Source: Bufo bufo
Lineage: Eukaryota; Chordata; Amphibia; Anura; Bufonidae
Reading direction: 5' to 3'
Length of the DNA stretch: 64,000 nt
Assembly (NCBI RefSeq): GCF_905171765.1
Contig: NC_053390.1
Span: 508,265,444-508,329,443 of the forward strand
The translations under genes and the position numbers were made by a program. Below, in pieces: positions 42,601-54,427 of the stretch. The notes under the pieces are model-generated. The model worked only from the letters and a program-made list of their open reading frames with translations, was not told where the DNA came from and searched no databases. Each line of letters begins with the position of its first letter. The stretch's first letter is position 1.

Positions 42601-43349
42601 AAGTAGGGATCTGGATTGTTTCTGGACTCTCTCTGCTGCAGCTATCTGCTGAAGAATACTATCCACTTCTTTTTGCCTTACTCTTTTTAGTTTTGTACCC
42701 ACGAAAGCAAAAATTCCCCTGATAAAGACTTTGTGTCTCCCAGACAATTGGCAGTTTCACTTCGTCTGTTGAGTTTAAGTCAAAATATTCATGTAGGTGC
42801 ATGTTGATTTCCTGACAAACCTTTTCATCATTGAGGAGGGACTCATTTCATCTCCATGCCCATTCCCCTTTAGGTAGCTGATTCATGGTTAACGTGATAG
42901 AACATGGTGCGTGGTCTGAGATGGTAATATTACCTATAGAGGCAGCTTTCGTTTGTGACAGGACTAATTTGGTAGCAAATAGGTGGTCTAATCTCTGAAA
43001 GGAGTTGTGAGTGGCCGATCTAAAAGTGTAGTCTTTCGTAATCTATGAGCCCTACTTCCTGTAGCTTAGCATGAAGTCTCCCGATTGCCCTTTGGGAGAT
43101 GTGGGAGCACTGTGATGAGGAATCTAGCAATGGATTTAATATTATTTTAAAGTCTCCCCCTAGAACAATCTGGCTTTCAGCAAATACCTGAAGCAACCAT
43201 GGTACCTGCTTTGTATTAGGGGCGTAAATATTCGCTAGGGTATATTTCGTGTACGCCACAGATCCTTTAAGAAAGAGGACTCTGCCCTCCGCATCAGTAT
43301 ACTGTTGCGAAATCTGGAAGGGGATAGACTTGTGGATAGCAATCGTCAC
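39652..43349 (-). pseudogene. L1/Tx1 ORF2, broken
   Basis: From the right: the apurinic-type endonuclease C-terminal half (43020-43349) with YTLANIYAPN and VLGGDFKIILNP. The linker (42103-42750) is interrupted by the MITE. The RT (40764-41813) has LIPKEGKDPTECGSYRPISL, GIDAEKAFDRVKW (motif A), GTRHGCPLSPTL (motif B) and FADDLLFL (motif C). The C-terminal region (39652-40755) has CWRCQTSRGSYLHIWWEC (CX2C...H...C). Reading frames change at about 41820, 40760 and 40260. The RT catalytic Asp residues are intact, but the ORF is not. Confidence 0.88.
42260..42565. repeat. Near-perfect palindromic MITE with TTA duplication
   Basis: Element 42263-42562 (300 bp), GGGCTGTTTCACACGAGCGG to its exact complement, flanked by TTA at 42260-42262 and 42563-42565. 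The two 145-bp arms are almost identical, with the centre near 42412. TTA duplication fits PIF/Harbinger. Confidence 0.88.
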
Positions 43350-43420
43350 CCCTTTTGTACGAGACGACTCCTGACAGCTGTGAAACCACTGGTTAAAGGG
43401 AACTTGTCAGGACTGAGACT

Positions 43421-43800
43421 GTGATGAGGGGACATCCTCTGCGTCTTGAGGAAAGAAGGTTTGTACACAAACATAGAAGAGGATTCTTTACGGTAAGAGC
43501 AGTGAGACTATGGAACTCTCTGCCTGAGGAGGTGGTGATGGTGAGTTCACTAAAAGAGTTCAAGAGGGGCCTGGATGTATTTCTGGAGTGTAATATTACA
43601 GGCTATAGCTACTAGAGAGGGGTCGTTGATCCAGGGAGTTATTCTGATAGGAATTTCTTTCCCCTTAAGTGGGGAAAATTGGTTTCTACCTCACAGTTTT
43701 TTATTTTGCCTTCCTCTGGATCAACTTGCAGGATAACAGGCTGAACTGGATGGACAGATGTCTTTTTTCAGCCTTATAAACTATGTTACTATGTTACATT
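43421..43800 (+). pseudogene. CR1-type LINE C-terminal end and 3' UTR
   Basis: A 65-codon frame with VRLWNSLPEEVVMVSSLKEF, the conserved end of CR1-clade ORF2, followed by about 185 bp of 3' UTR ending in ACTATGTTACTATGTTAC, the short direct repeat usual at CR1 3' ends. It is 5'-truncated; a MITE-like TTAAAGGGAACTTGTC end lies at about 43394. Confidence 0.75.
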
Positions 43801-44138
43801 TATAGACAAACTGTCACCCCTCCATACATGTATGATTTAGTATCAACTTGCATTTTCCATCAAAGAACAATTCTGGAGCATCTTTTCTTATGATTCTATG
43901 TTGCACCTTTTCTCCTAGACGTTTATAAATGTTCAGCAGTCTGCAATAAAGTTTATTTGGGTGTTACCAGTCTGTCACTAATTAATGCTTTAAGCATTGT
44001 TCATACTGTGCAGGGACAGACATCCCCCCCCCCCCCAAACTGGTAACACCCAGATCAGCCTTCATTGCAGACAGTGGGCAATTAATTCAGAAACTTGTAG
44101 TAGGAATCATAGAAGAATGGCCTAACATAGAGTCTTAC
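43798..44138. repeat. Foldback MITE, left arm of a split element
   Basis: Starts TTTATAGACAAACTGTCACC. The matching right arm lies at 49779-49866 (complement CTTTATAGAGGGCGTATCACC). Two later insertions separate the arms by about 5.6 kb. Confidence 0.6.
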
Positions 44139-44993
44139 AGGCCTCTTTCACACGGGCGTCGCGTGTGAGGGCCGGATAGGATGCGGGTGCGTTGCGGGAA
44201 AATGAGCGATTTTTCCGCGTGAGTGCAAAGCGTTTTAATGCGTTTTGCACGCGCGCGAGAAAAATCGGCATGTTTGGTACCCAGACCCGAACCCGGACTT
44301 CTTCACAGAAGTTCGGTTTTGGGTTAGGTGTTGTGTACAATTTATTATTTTCCCTTATAATATGGTTATAAGGCAAAATAATAGCATTCTTAATACAGAA
44401 TGCTTAGTAAAATAGGGATGGCGAGGTTAAAAAAATAAAATAAAAAATTGAACTCACCTCATCCACTTGTTTGCACAGCCCGGCTTGTCTTCTTTCTTCT
44501 TCTTTGATGACCTGGGAGGAAAAGAACCTTTGGTGACGTCACTGCGCTCATCACATGGTCCATCACATGGTACAAGAAGAAGAAAGAAGACAAGCCGGGC
44601 TGCGCGAACAAGTGGATGAGGTGAGTTTAATTATTATCTTTTAACCCCTCCATCCCTAATTTACTTAGCATTCTGTATTAAGAATGCTATTATTTTCCCT
44701 TATAACCATGTTATAAGGAAAAATAATAAAGATCGGGTCCCCATCCCGATCGTCACCTAGAAACCATGCGTGAAAATCGCACCGCATCCGCACTTGCGAT
44801 TTTCACGCAGCCCCATTCACATCTATGGGGCCTGCATTGCGTGAAAAACGCACAATATAGAGCTTGCTGCAATGAAAATCACTGCTCATGTGCACAGCCC
44901 CATAGAAATGAATAGGTCCGGATTCAGTGCGGGTGCAATGCATTTACCTCACGCATTGCACCCGCATGGAAAACTCGCCTGTGTGAAAGGGGC
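44139..44993. repeat. MITE family A, full-length copy
   Basis: GGCCTCTTTCACACGGGCGT at the left and GCCTGTGTGAAAGGGGCC at the right. The middle contains an inverted repeat around GAAGAAGAAAGAAGACAAGC and the CTTATAACCATG block shared with other copies. Confidence 0.8.
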
Positions 44994-45228
44994 CAAAGGG
45001 GTAACTATTAGATTGGTGGGGGTCCCAGCACTTGGCTATCTCCGGAACTGCCATAGAAATTAATGGAACGGCCTTGCGCATGCCTGATCAGCCACTCCAT
45101 TCATTTCAGGGGGCATAAGGCCCCCATTCTCGTTATTGGTGGGGGTCCCAGCAGTAGGACCCAACAGAACTAATGGTTATCCTTATGCTGGGTGATAGGG
45201 GATAACTTAATGTAACTGGAATACCCCT
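44994..45228. repeat. One arm of another TTAA-type MITE
   Basis: GTGGGGGTCCCAGCA occurs twice and the right end reads GGAATACCCCTTTAA. Only one arm is recognisable. Confidence 0.45.
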
Positions 45229-45639
45229 TTAACCACCTCCGGACCGCTGTACGCACAGACGCGTCCTGGAGGTGGTTGATTCATTCCGCCTGGACGCATA
45301 TACGCGTCATCTCGCGAGACGCGAGATTTCCTGTGAACGCGCGCACACAGGCGCGCGCGCTCACAGGAACGGAAGGTAAGAGAGTTGATCTCCAGCCTGC
45401 CAGCGGCGATCGTTCGCTGGCAGGCTGGAGATGTGTTTTTTTTTTAACCCCTAACAGGTATATTAGACGCTGTTTTGATAACAGCGTCTAATATACCTGC
45501 TACCTGGTCCTCTGGTGGTCCCCTTTGTTTGGATCGACCACCAGAGGACACAGGTAGCTCAGTAAAGTAGCACCAAGCACCACTACACTACACTACACCA
45601 CACCCCCCCCGTCACTTATTAACCCCTTATTAGCCCCTG

Positions 45640-47335
45640 ATCACCCCATATAGACTCCCTGATCACCCCCCTGTCATTGATTTCCCCCCTGTCATTGATC
45701 ACCCCCCTGTAAAGCTCCATTCAGATGTCCGCATGATTTTTACGGATCCACTGATAGATGGATCGGATCCGCAAAACGCATCCGGACGTCTGAATGAAGC
45801 CTTACAGGGGCGTGATCAATGACTGTGGTGATCACCCCATATAGACTCCCTGATCACCCCCCTGTAAAGCTCCATTCAGATGTCCGCATGATTTTTACGG
45901 ATGCACTGATAGATGGATCGGATCCGCAAAACGCATCCGGACGTCTGAATGAAGCCTTACAGGGGCATGATCAATGACTGTGGTTATCACCCCATATAGA
46001 CTCCCTGATCACCCCCCTGTCATTGATTACACCCCTGTCATTGATCAACCCCCTGTAAAGCTCCATTCAGATGTCTGCATGATTTTTACGGATGCACTGA
46101 TAGATGGATCGGATCCGCAAAACGCATCCGGACGTCTGAATGAAGCCTTACAGGGGCGTGATCAATGACTGTGGTGATCACCCCATATAGACTCCCTGAT
46201 CACCCCCCTGTCATTGATTACCCCCCCTGTCATTGATTACCCCCTTGTAAAGCTCCATTCAGACGTCCGCATGATTTTTACGGATCCACTGATAGATGGA
46301 TCGGATCCGCAAAACGCATACGGACGTCTGAATGAAGCCTTACAGGGGCATGATCAATGACTGTGGTGATCACCCCATATAGACTCCCTGATCACCCCCC
46401 TGTAAATCTCCATTCAGATGTCCGCATGATTTTTACGGATGCACTGATAGATGGATCGGATCCGCAAAACGCATCCGGACGTCTGAATGAAGCCTTACAG
46501 GGGCATGATCAATGACTGTGGTTATCACCCCATATAGACTCCCTGATCACCCCCCTGTCATTGATTACACCCCTGTCATTGATTACCCCCCTGTAAAGCT
46601 CCATTCAGATGTCTGCATGATTTTTACGGATGCACTGATAGATGGATCGGATCCGCAAAACGCATCCGGACGTCTGAATGAAGCCTTACAGGGGCGTGAT
46701 CAATGACTGTGGTTATCACCCCATATAGACTCCCTGATCACCCCCCTGTCATTGATTACACCCCTGTCATTGATCACCCCCCTGTAAAGCTCCATTCAGA
46801 TGTCTGCATGATTTTTACGGATGCACTGATAGATGGATCGGATCCGCAAAACGCATCCGGACGTCTGAATGAAGCCTTACAGGGGCGTGATCAATGACTG
46901 TGGTGATCACCCCATATAGACTCCCTGATCACCCCCCTGTCATTGATTACCCCCCTGTAAAGCTCCATTCAGACGTCCGCATGATTTTTACGGATCCACT
47001 GATAGATGGATCGGATCCGCAAACTGCATCCGGACGTCTGAATGAAGCCTTACAGGGGCATGATCAATGACTGTGGTGATCACCCCATATAGACTCCCTG
47101 ATCACCCCCCTGTCATTGATTACCCCCCTGTAAAGCTCCATTCAGACGTCCGCATGATTTTTACGGATGCACTGATAGATGGATCGGATCCGCAAAACGC
47201 ATCCGGACGTCTGAATGAAGCCTTACACGGGCGTGATCAATGACTGTGGTGATCACCCCATATAGACTCTCTGATCACCCCCCTGTCATTGATCACCCCC
47301 CCTGTCATTGATCACCCCTCTGTAAGGCTCCAGAC
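45640..47335 (+). repeat. Tandem array of 152-193-bp units
   Basis: Nine or so copies that start near TCAATGACTGTGGTGATCAC (45815, 45970, 46163, 46355, 46508, 46699 and so on). Each carries an inverted pair, CATTCAGACGTCCG and CGGACGTCTGAATG, about 80 bp apart, plus variable numbers of a CCCCTGTCATTGATTAC block that explain the length differences. The recurring 64-codon frame is a by-product of the unit. Confidence 0.9.
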
Positions 47336-47459
47336 ATTTTTTTGGCCCAAGTTAGCGGAATTTTATTTTTTTTTTTCTTACAAAGTCTCATATTCCACTA
47401 ACTTGTGTCAAAAAATAAAATCTCACATGAACTCACCATACCCCTCACGGAATCCAAAT

Positions 47460-49260
47460 GCGTAAAATTTTTTAGACATTTATATTCCAGACTTCTTCTC
47501 ACGCTTTAGGGCCCCTAGAATGCCAGGGCAGTATAAATACCCCACATGTGACCCTATTTCGGAAAGAAGACACCCCCAGGTATTCCGTGAGGGGCATATT
47601 GAGTCCATGAAAGATTGAAATTTTTGTCCCAAGTTAGCGGAACGGGAGACTTTGTGAGAAAAAAATTAAAAATATCAATTTCCGCTAACTTGTGCCAAAA
47701 AAAAAAAATTTCTATGAACTCGCCATGCCCCTCATTGAATACCTTGGGGTGTCTTCTTTCCAAAATGGGGTCACATGTGGGGTATTTATACTGCCCTGGC
47801 ATTCTAGGGGCCCCAAAGCGTGAGAAGAAGTCTGGTATCCAAATGTCTAAAAATGCCCTCCTAAAAGGAATTTGGGCACCTTTGCGCATCTAGGCTGCAA
47901 AAAAGTGTCACACATGTGGTATCGCCGTATTCAGGAGAAGTTGGGGAATGTGTTTTGGGGTGTCATTTTACATATACCCTTGCTGGGTGAGAGAAATATC
48001 TTGGTCAAATGCCAACTTTGTATAAAAAAATGGGAAAAGTTGTCTTTTGTCAAGATATTTCTCTCACCCAGCAAGGGTATATGTAAAATGACACCCCAAA
48101 ACACATTCCCCAACTTCTCCTGAATACGGCGATACCACATGTGTGACACTTTTTTGCAGCCTAGGTGGGCAAAGGGGCCCATATTCCAAAGAGCACCTTT
48201 AGGATTTCACAGGTCATTTACCTACTTACCACACATTAGGGCCCCTGGAAAATGCCAGGGCAGTATAACTACCCAACAAGTGACCCCATTTTGGAAAGAA
48301 GACACCCCAAGGTATTCCGTGAGGGGCATGGCGAGTTCCTAGAATTTTTTATTTTTTGTCACAAGTTAGTGGAAAATGCTGATTTTTTTTTTATTTATTT
48401 TTTTCATACAAAGTCTCATATTCCACTAACTTGTGACAAAAAATAAAAACTTCCATGAACTCACTATGCCCATCAGCGAATACCTTGGGGTCTCTTCTTT
48501 CCAAAATGGGGTCACTTGTGGGGTAGTTATACTGCCCTGGCATTCTAGGGGCCCAAATGTGTGGTAAGGAGTTTGAAATCAAATTCTGTAAAAAATGACC
48601 TGTGAAATCCAAAAGGTGCTCTTTGGAATATGGGCCCCTTTGCCCACCTAGGCTGCAAAAAAGTGTCACACATCTGGTATCTCCGTACTCAGGAGAAGTT
48701 GGGGAATGTGTTTTGGGGTGTCATTTTACATATACCCATGCTGGGTGAGAGAAATATCTTGGCAAAAGACAACTTTTCCCATTTTTTTATACAAAGTTGG
48801 CATTTGACCAAGATATTTCTCTCACCCAGCATGGGTATATATAAAATGACACCCCAAAACACATTCCCCACCTTCTTCTGAGTACGGAGATACCAGATGT
48901 GTGACACTTTTTTGCAGCCTAGGTGGGCAAAGGGGCCCATATTCCAAAGAGCACCTTTCGGATTTCACAGGTCATTTTTTACAGAATTTGATTTCAAACT
49001 CCTTACCACACATTTGGGCCCCTAGAATGCCAGGGCAGTATAACCACCCCACAAGTGACCCCATTTTGGAAAGAAGAGACCCCAAGGTATTTCGTGATGG
49101 GCATAGTGAGTTCATAGAAGTTTTTATTTTTTGTCACAAGTTAGTGGAATATGAGACTTTGTAAGAAAAAAAAAAATCATCATTTTCCGCTAACTTGTGA
49201 CAAAAAATAAAAAGTTCTATGAACTCACTATGCCCATCAGCGAATACCTTAGGGTGTGTA
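47460..49260. repeat. Interlocking mirror-image blocks
   Basis: Palindromes centred near 47665, 48027, 48410, 48785 and 49155 made of the same modules: a TGTGGGGTA-TACTGCCCTGGCATTCTAGGGGCCC block, a GGGAATGTGTTTTGGGGTGTC block and a TTCCGCTAACTTGTG block, in alternating orientation. Open frames on opposite strands encode the same peptide, which shows the symmetry directly. Confidence 0.85.
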
Positions 49261-49778
49261 CTTTCCGAAATGGGGTCATTTGTGGGGTGTTTGTACTGTC
49301 TGGGCATTGTAGAACCTCAGGAAACATGACAGGTGCTCAGAAAGTCAGAGCTGCTTCAAAAAGCGGAAATTCACATTTTTGTACCATAGTTTGTAAACGC
49401 TATAACTTTTACCCAAACCATTTTTTTTTTTACCCAAACATTTTTTTTTTATCAAAGACATGTAGAACAATAAATTTAGAGCAAAATTTATATATGGATG
49501 TCGTTTTTTTTGCAAAATTTTACAACTGAAAGTGAAAAATGTCATTTATTTGCAAAAAAATCGTTAAATTTCGATTAATAACAAAAAAAGTAAAAATGTC
49601 AGCAGCAATGAAATACCACCAAATGAAAGCTCTATTAGTGAGAAGAAAAGGAGGTAAAATTCATTTGGGTGGTAAGTTGCATGACCGAGCAATAAATGGT
49701 GAAAGTAGTGTAGGTCAGAAGTGTAAAAAGTGGCCTGGTCTTTCAGGGTGTTTAAGCACTGGGGGCTGAGGTGGTTAA

Positions 49779-49866
49779 GTAAAGATGCTACAAAACAGTT
49801 ATTACATGGGAAATGTAAGTATGTACTAAAACAAATACATCATGAGAGGTGATACGCCCTCTATAA
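49779..49866. repeat. Foldback MITE, right arm
   Basis: Right arm of the element beginning at 43798; ATTACATGGG and GAGAGGTGATACGCCCTCTA mirror the left end. Confidence 0.55.
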
Positions 49867-50884
49867 AGCTTCCATAAATTTAGGCAGCAGGACCCTGGCA
49901 CAACATCTATCTTTAATTTGTCTTTAGTTACAGCACACATCCGTTCGCTCATTTTCATGTCCAGATCTGGCACACATTATGTGTTGGGTATCGTATGACT
50001 GCTTTTGGCAGAAAATACCTAACTCAATAACACAAAGAAACCAAAATAACTACTACTATACAATACTTCATAACTATTGACAGATGCTGCTAAAAAAATA
50101 ACTTTATGCGGCACATTTATTGAAGGCCCATAGCTGGCAGTGGTTCCACCAAAGTTATGAAGAGGAGCAGGCCTCTCCATAACTTTGGCACATTCAGCAC
50201 CAATTCTAAATGTAAGACAGCTTCCGAGCTGTCTTACATTTAGACCAATTTCTACTCCTAAAAGAGGCGTAGAAAATGGTAAATGAGACGGCCCGTCCAC
50301 TTTCCTGCCCACGGCCACAATTTTAGACCTGACGTGAGTGGATCGAAGTCGCAGATAGTGGCGTAACGGTTGAGCCTAAAATGCGCCTAATTTAGGCATA
50401 TTTCACAATAGTAAATGGCCCCTTATATTTTTACGAATGTTACCTTGGAGTCTGCAGCTATCTACTGTTGTTAATGTGACGTCACCGTTACAGCAGGGAA
50501 AACAAGAGAACCTGAGGGCCAGCGCAATCTGTTAGGTAAGTGATGGTCAGTTCTTTATTGTAGTCCTTGGGTGGAATTCAAATTTTTATATAATACAGTA
50601 ATACACCAATGGAAGCAAACATTTGTCCATTAAATTCATAGATAATCAAAGAAGGGACATAAATCCAATAACAATAAAGATAGCAATTGAATATTTCCAA
50701 GATGCATGAACCAAGATCTAGAATTCAAATTTTTAACAATGGGTTCCCCACTCAATAGGGAAAGGCACACATGCAGCGTCATGACACATATGTAAGAAGT
50801 CATAAATAAAAATACATCATATACTGTAAATGCTATACACACATAACCATCAAAATAAAGAAAAATCCATGGTACTCACTAGAG
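49867..50884. other. No gene seen; repeat remnants
   Basis: 50160-50245 has an inverted pair around CTAAATGTAAGACAGC and GCTGTCTTACATTTAG, suggesting a MITE remnant to about 50420. 50540-50880 may be a Penelope-like 3' remnant, because similar CCATGG...CTCAC motifs recur at 59120-59345. Both calls are weak. Confidence 0.35.
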
Positions 50885-51331
50885 AGGAGCGATTTTCATA
50901 GAAACATAGAATGTGTCGGCAGATAAAAACCATTTGGCCCATCTAGTCTGCCCAATATACTGAATACTATGAATAGCCCTTGGCCCTATCTTATATGAAG
51001 GATGGCCTTATGACTATCCCATGCATGCTTAAACTCCTTCACTATATTTTCAGCTACCACTTCTGCAGGAAGGCTATTCCATGCATCCACTACTCTCTCA
51101 GTAAAGTAATACTTCCTGATTATTACTTTTAAACCTTTGCCCCTCTAATTTAAAACTATGTCCTCTTGTAGCAGTTTTTCTTCTTTTAAATATTCTCTCC
51201 TTTTTTACCTTGTTGATTCCCTTTATGTATTTAAAAGTTTCTATCATATCCCCTCTGTCTCGTCTTTCTTCCAAGCTATACATGTTAAGGTCCTTTAATC
51301 TCTCCTGGTAAGTTTTATCCTGCAATCCATG
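50885..51331 (-). pseudogene. CR1 LINE, 3' part (split by Ngaro)
   Basis: A minus-strand frame with GLQDKTYQERLKDLNMYSLE and RRDRGDMIETFKYIKGI, the last part of CR1 ORF2, followed to the left by the 3' UTR with CATTTGGCCCATCTAGTCTG. The frame reads without interruption into the segment at 58760 when the Ngaro insertion is skipped. It is a fragment without RT catalytic motifs. Confidence 0.82.
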
Positions 51332-51450
51332 TTTGTGCTCGGATCGGCTCATGGTGAGATGTTACCCTAACTAACCTACTCACCCCATCCCTACCTAAAG
51401 AGCAGCCAGGTTATGCCGGCTGCTGTCAAAGGGTAGCCTAAAGGGGGCTA
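51332..51450 (-). repeat. Ngaro repeat B2
   Basis: GTGCTCGGATCGGCTCATGG to AAGGGTAGCCTAAAGGGGG; repeated at 51597-51715 (B1) with a few differences. Confidence 0.85.
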
Positions 51451-51498
51451 CACCAATAAGGAGTACCTAAGAAGAAGGGTGGGTACCTGGGAGGGCCA

Positions 51499-51596
51499 AA
51501 GCACTCGAACCGACGAGTGTGAGCAGGAGAGGTTGGCATAAATAGGTCATGCCCTGCCTCCCCTCTCACAAACCCGGCAACCTTAATTGCCTACAC
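51499..51596 (-). repeat. Ngaro repeat A2
   Basis: AAGCACTCGAACCGACGAGT to CAACCTTAATTGCCTACAC, matching the right terminus A1 (58663-58759) with about two differences. Confidence 0.88.
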
Positions 51597-51715
51597 TTGT
51601 GCTCGGATCGGCTCATGGTGAGATGTTACCCTAACTAACCTACTCACCCCATCCCTACCTAAAGAGCAGCAGGGTTATGCTGGAACTGCTGTCGAAGGGT
51701 AGCCTAAAGGGGCTA
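51597..51715 (-). repeat. Ngaro repeat B1
   Basis: Inner copy of B, directly following A2; it ends just beyond the recombinase reading frame. Confidence 0.85.
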
Positions 51716-51760
51716 AAAAATGCAACGCCTATCAATTGAAATACTTTATTTAACACAGTA

Positions 51761-52755
51761 CTACAGAACCAAATTTTGAAAGGCCAGCGACATCTCACAT
51801 TGGGGATCTGGGATGTAACGCATGTAGCAGGATGAACTCCAGCGTCCCAACCGTTTGATGACGTGTACGGGCACCTCATGCATGGAGGCAGCAGCCACCG
51901 CACTGATGCGGAAGGAGTGCCCGGTGATCGACAGAGGATCAATACCTGAACCACCTAACAAAATACAGATGAACCTGAGAACGATGCCGTAGACAAAGGT
52001 GAAGCCCCTAGCTTGAGCAACGGGGAATCTGCAGGCTCGGACCCAACCATAAGCCACCATGCATCCAACACCCGTACCGGACACCACCTATTGGCCGAGG
52101 GGAAGTACCTGACCTCTACTGATTCCCCCAGCCGAGACGTCTTGGACGAAGCCAAGGTGAGAACCTATATGGTGCCGTGCCGGCGGAGCTGATCTTTGCG
52201 CGGAAATTTAGCAGGCGTGTTGGCGCCCGTAAGCTCGGCTGGCCTGAGGAACCCGTAGAAGGCAAGGTACATGGCTGTCTCTAGTAGAGCACTAAGCTGC
52301 GGCCCGAATGGTTTATCCTGTAACTTGTCAGCCACAGACCTAAACATCTCACCAGTGAACGGCTGACGAGTATGCCGTTTCTTAACGGACATCTTCCTCA
52401 GACCCTTCAACGTTGCTCTGATAGGGTGGGCTGAGAAGAGTGACGGCAGGTCCGGACACAGCACGTACCAATGGTGTTGCACACCTGCTAGGTACAATTT
52501 AACAGTGCTATAGGCCAGATTCAGTTGAGAGTGGCAAAACCCGACAAAGCCCAGTAGGTGAGTGATAGGCCCCTGCCCTGTGGCCGGGTAGGTGTTCTTA
52601 TATTTTAGGAAGAGGCGCCAAGCCGTCTTGTAAGCCCTCAAGGTATTGGTAGACTTGGCCATCAGCCTCCTAGCTATGGCGAGATGGGAGACTAGCCCAA
52701 CCGCAACTGGGCCTGGTGAGGAGTTGGCGTAGGTAAGCGATCTGCCCCTGGACAA
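51761..52755 (-). pseudogene. Ngaro tyrosine recombinase, frameshifted
   Basis: Integrates the circular DNA form of the element. The N-terminal half (52165-52755) has the core-binding domain (TLRAYKTAWRLFLKY, STVKLYLAGVQHH) and AFYGFLRPAEL, with the first catalytic Arg. The frame then shifts: 51955-52155 continues with VEVRYFPSANRWCPVRVLDAW, and 51761-51960 carries GHSFRISAVAA (His-x-x-Arg) and GRWSSSCYMRYI with the nucleophile Tyr. All catalytic residues I can check are present, but two frame changes (near 52160 and 51960) break the protein. Its start overlaps the end of the RNase H frame. Confidence 0.88.
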
Positions 52756-52769
52756 ACCTGAAAGAAAAG

Positions 52770-54275
52770 TTGAAAATTAAGGCGGGACAGAGCATCCGCT
52801 GCAACATTAAGGTGTCCACTAATATGCCTAAAAACAAAACGAAACTCATGCATCAGAGACAGCCAAACAAACCTCCTGACAAACTACATAATCTGTGTGG
52901 AACTAGACCTGCCTTTCATGATGATGTCTACGACTGCCGCATTGTCAGTCAGGAACAGCACCGTCCGGTTTTTCCACTGCTCGCCCCATACAACCGCTGC
53001 CCCTACAATAGGATACACTTCGAACAAAGAGGAACATGAAGAGAATCCCGGGATTGATGTGACCTCTATTGGCCATGCACTAGCAAACCAATGATCGCCG
53101 TGCAGTGCGGCGAAGCCGACTGATGACGAGGCATCAGTGTGGACTACTGGAGACTGGTCCGAAATCACCGGAACAAAGAGTGACACTCCGTTCCACTGAG
53201 TTAAAAACCTATCCCACATTAAGAGATCTGCCATGGCCTCCGGACCGAGAGTTACCACGTCGTCCTGCGAGCAGGCCTGGGGGAGCAATGCTAGGAGTCT
53301 CGAAATGAATGACCTGCCCTGGGGGATGATGCGCATGGCAAAGTTGAGCATGCCTAAGAGGGACTGAAGATCCGCTCTGGTCGCCACCCTCACTCGTGCC
53401 CACCTATGCACCACCTGTCTAACCCTGTCTAGCTTATCAGGAGGGAGACTAGCTTGCATGCGTACTGTGTCCAGCCGAATTCCCAAGAATGTGATTGTGG
53501 AATCAGGGCCTTCTACCTTGTGTGAAGCTATAGGCACGCTCAGATCGGAAAACACCGTGCACAAGCGCTGTAAGTCCTGGGGCTGCTGTGCCGGGGGTTC
53601 AATAAGAAGGAAGTCGTCCAGGTAATGTGTGACATGACTGACCCGAAAGACATCTGACAATATCCAATGCAAGGCGGTCGCCAACTGGTCAAAGAGCCAC
53701 GGGCTCGATTTGGACCCAAAGGTCAGCTTATTGGCAAAATAATACTGTTCCTGCCACTTGATGCCATGCCACTGCCACAGGTCTGGCTGGATGGGGAGCA
53801 GTTTGAAGGCGTCTGTGATATCCGCCTTAGACAACCAGGCGCCTCTGCCCAACTTAAGTATTACCTCAATAGCCTCATCGATGGAGGCGTACCTCATTGA
53901 GAACTCATCTGAGGGGATCAACGAATTTAAACTGGGAACGGGTAAGGAATGCGGGGCTGACAAGTCGTAAACCAATCTTTTTTTATTCGAAAATTTGCCA
54001 GTCACCACCCCGACCGGGTTAACCCTCCAACAATCGAACGGGGGCTGTGCCACTGGGCTGACCAAATATCCTTTGTCTAGCTCCAGCCGTATCAATTGTG
54101 TGACTGTTTCTGGATCTCTGATTGCCGACAACAAGTTCCTGCACTCATGCGGGGCTTGAGGAAGGGCAAGCAAACCTGTGTGAAAGCCGTAACGTAGGCC
54201 GTTGAGTACGAACTGTACCCAAACTGAGTTTGGATGACCGGCTAGAAAACAGGCGAGGAGATCCACGTTGACCAC
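52770..54275 (-). pseudogene. Ngaro reverse transcriptase-RNase H, one in-frame stop
   Basis: A 463-codon open frame (52884-54275): fingers with KKRLVYDLSAPH, motif A WLSKADITDAFKLLP, motif B FGSKSSPWLFDQL, catalytic THYLDDFLLIEPP, thumb TFLGIRLDT, then RNase H with VVHTDASSSVGFAALHG and FLTDNAAVVD. A TAG at 52884-52886 ends it, but the same frame stays open to about 52770 with the RNase H end (HISGHLNVAADALSRLNF). The stop therefore removes about 38 residues, including the last conserved Asp. The start MVNVDLLACF follows gag by 150 bp. The element is recent enough to be nearly intact. Confidence 0.9.
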
Positions 54276-54427
54276 GCTTAGTCATGCATGACTACCACCC
54301 TTCTGCGTGCAAGCAGAGCGGGGGTGGGCCCTGAAACACAGCGTACACAAATGAAGCAACCTACATTGATTGTAGTGGCATACTGCGTAATTGAAATTAT
54401 AACACAATGGCGATTTGCCGAGAAACT

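Larger units (their letters stand above)
39652..43392 (-). mobile_element. L1/Tx1-type LINE-2
   Basis: A minus-strand LINE with remnants of endonuclease, linker, RT and C-terminal domain in the right order over 3.7 kb. It lacks the 5' end (cut at about 43392) and the last residues and 3' UTR (cut by the Gypsy-2 junction). It holds a palindromic MITE at 42263-42562. Confidence 0.88.
45229..49778. mobile_element. 4.5-kb noncoding element with TTAA ends
   Basis: TTAA at 45229-45232 and 49775-49778. The terminal inverted repeat is short, CCACCTC (CCACCTCCGGACCG at left, complement of CTGAGGTGG at right). No transposase is present. The interior has a tandem array and mirror-image blocks. A nonautonomous piggyBac-type element is the likeliest class, from the TTAA target and shared modules with the piggyBac 3' region. 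Confidence 0.7.

Noticed and set aside
45974..46897. Recurring 64-codon frame (MTVVITPYRLPDHPPV)
   Set aside because: It is fixed to the satellite unit, has no start context and is interrupted when the inner CCCCTGTCATTGATTAC block changes number.
47872..48940. Same 83-codon peptide on both strands (GCKKVSHMWYRRIQEK)
   Set aside because: It comes from the palindromic block; there is no conservation signal, and one side is always antisense to the other.
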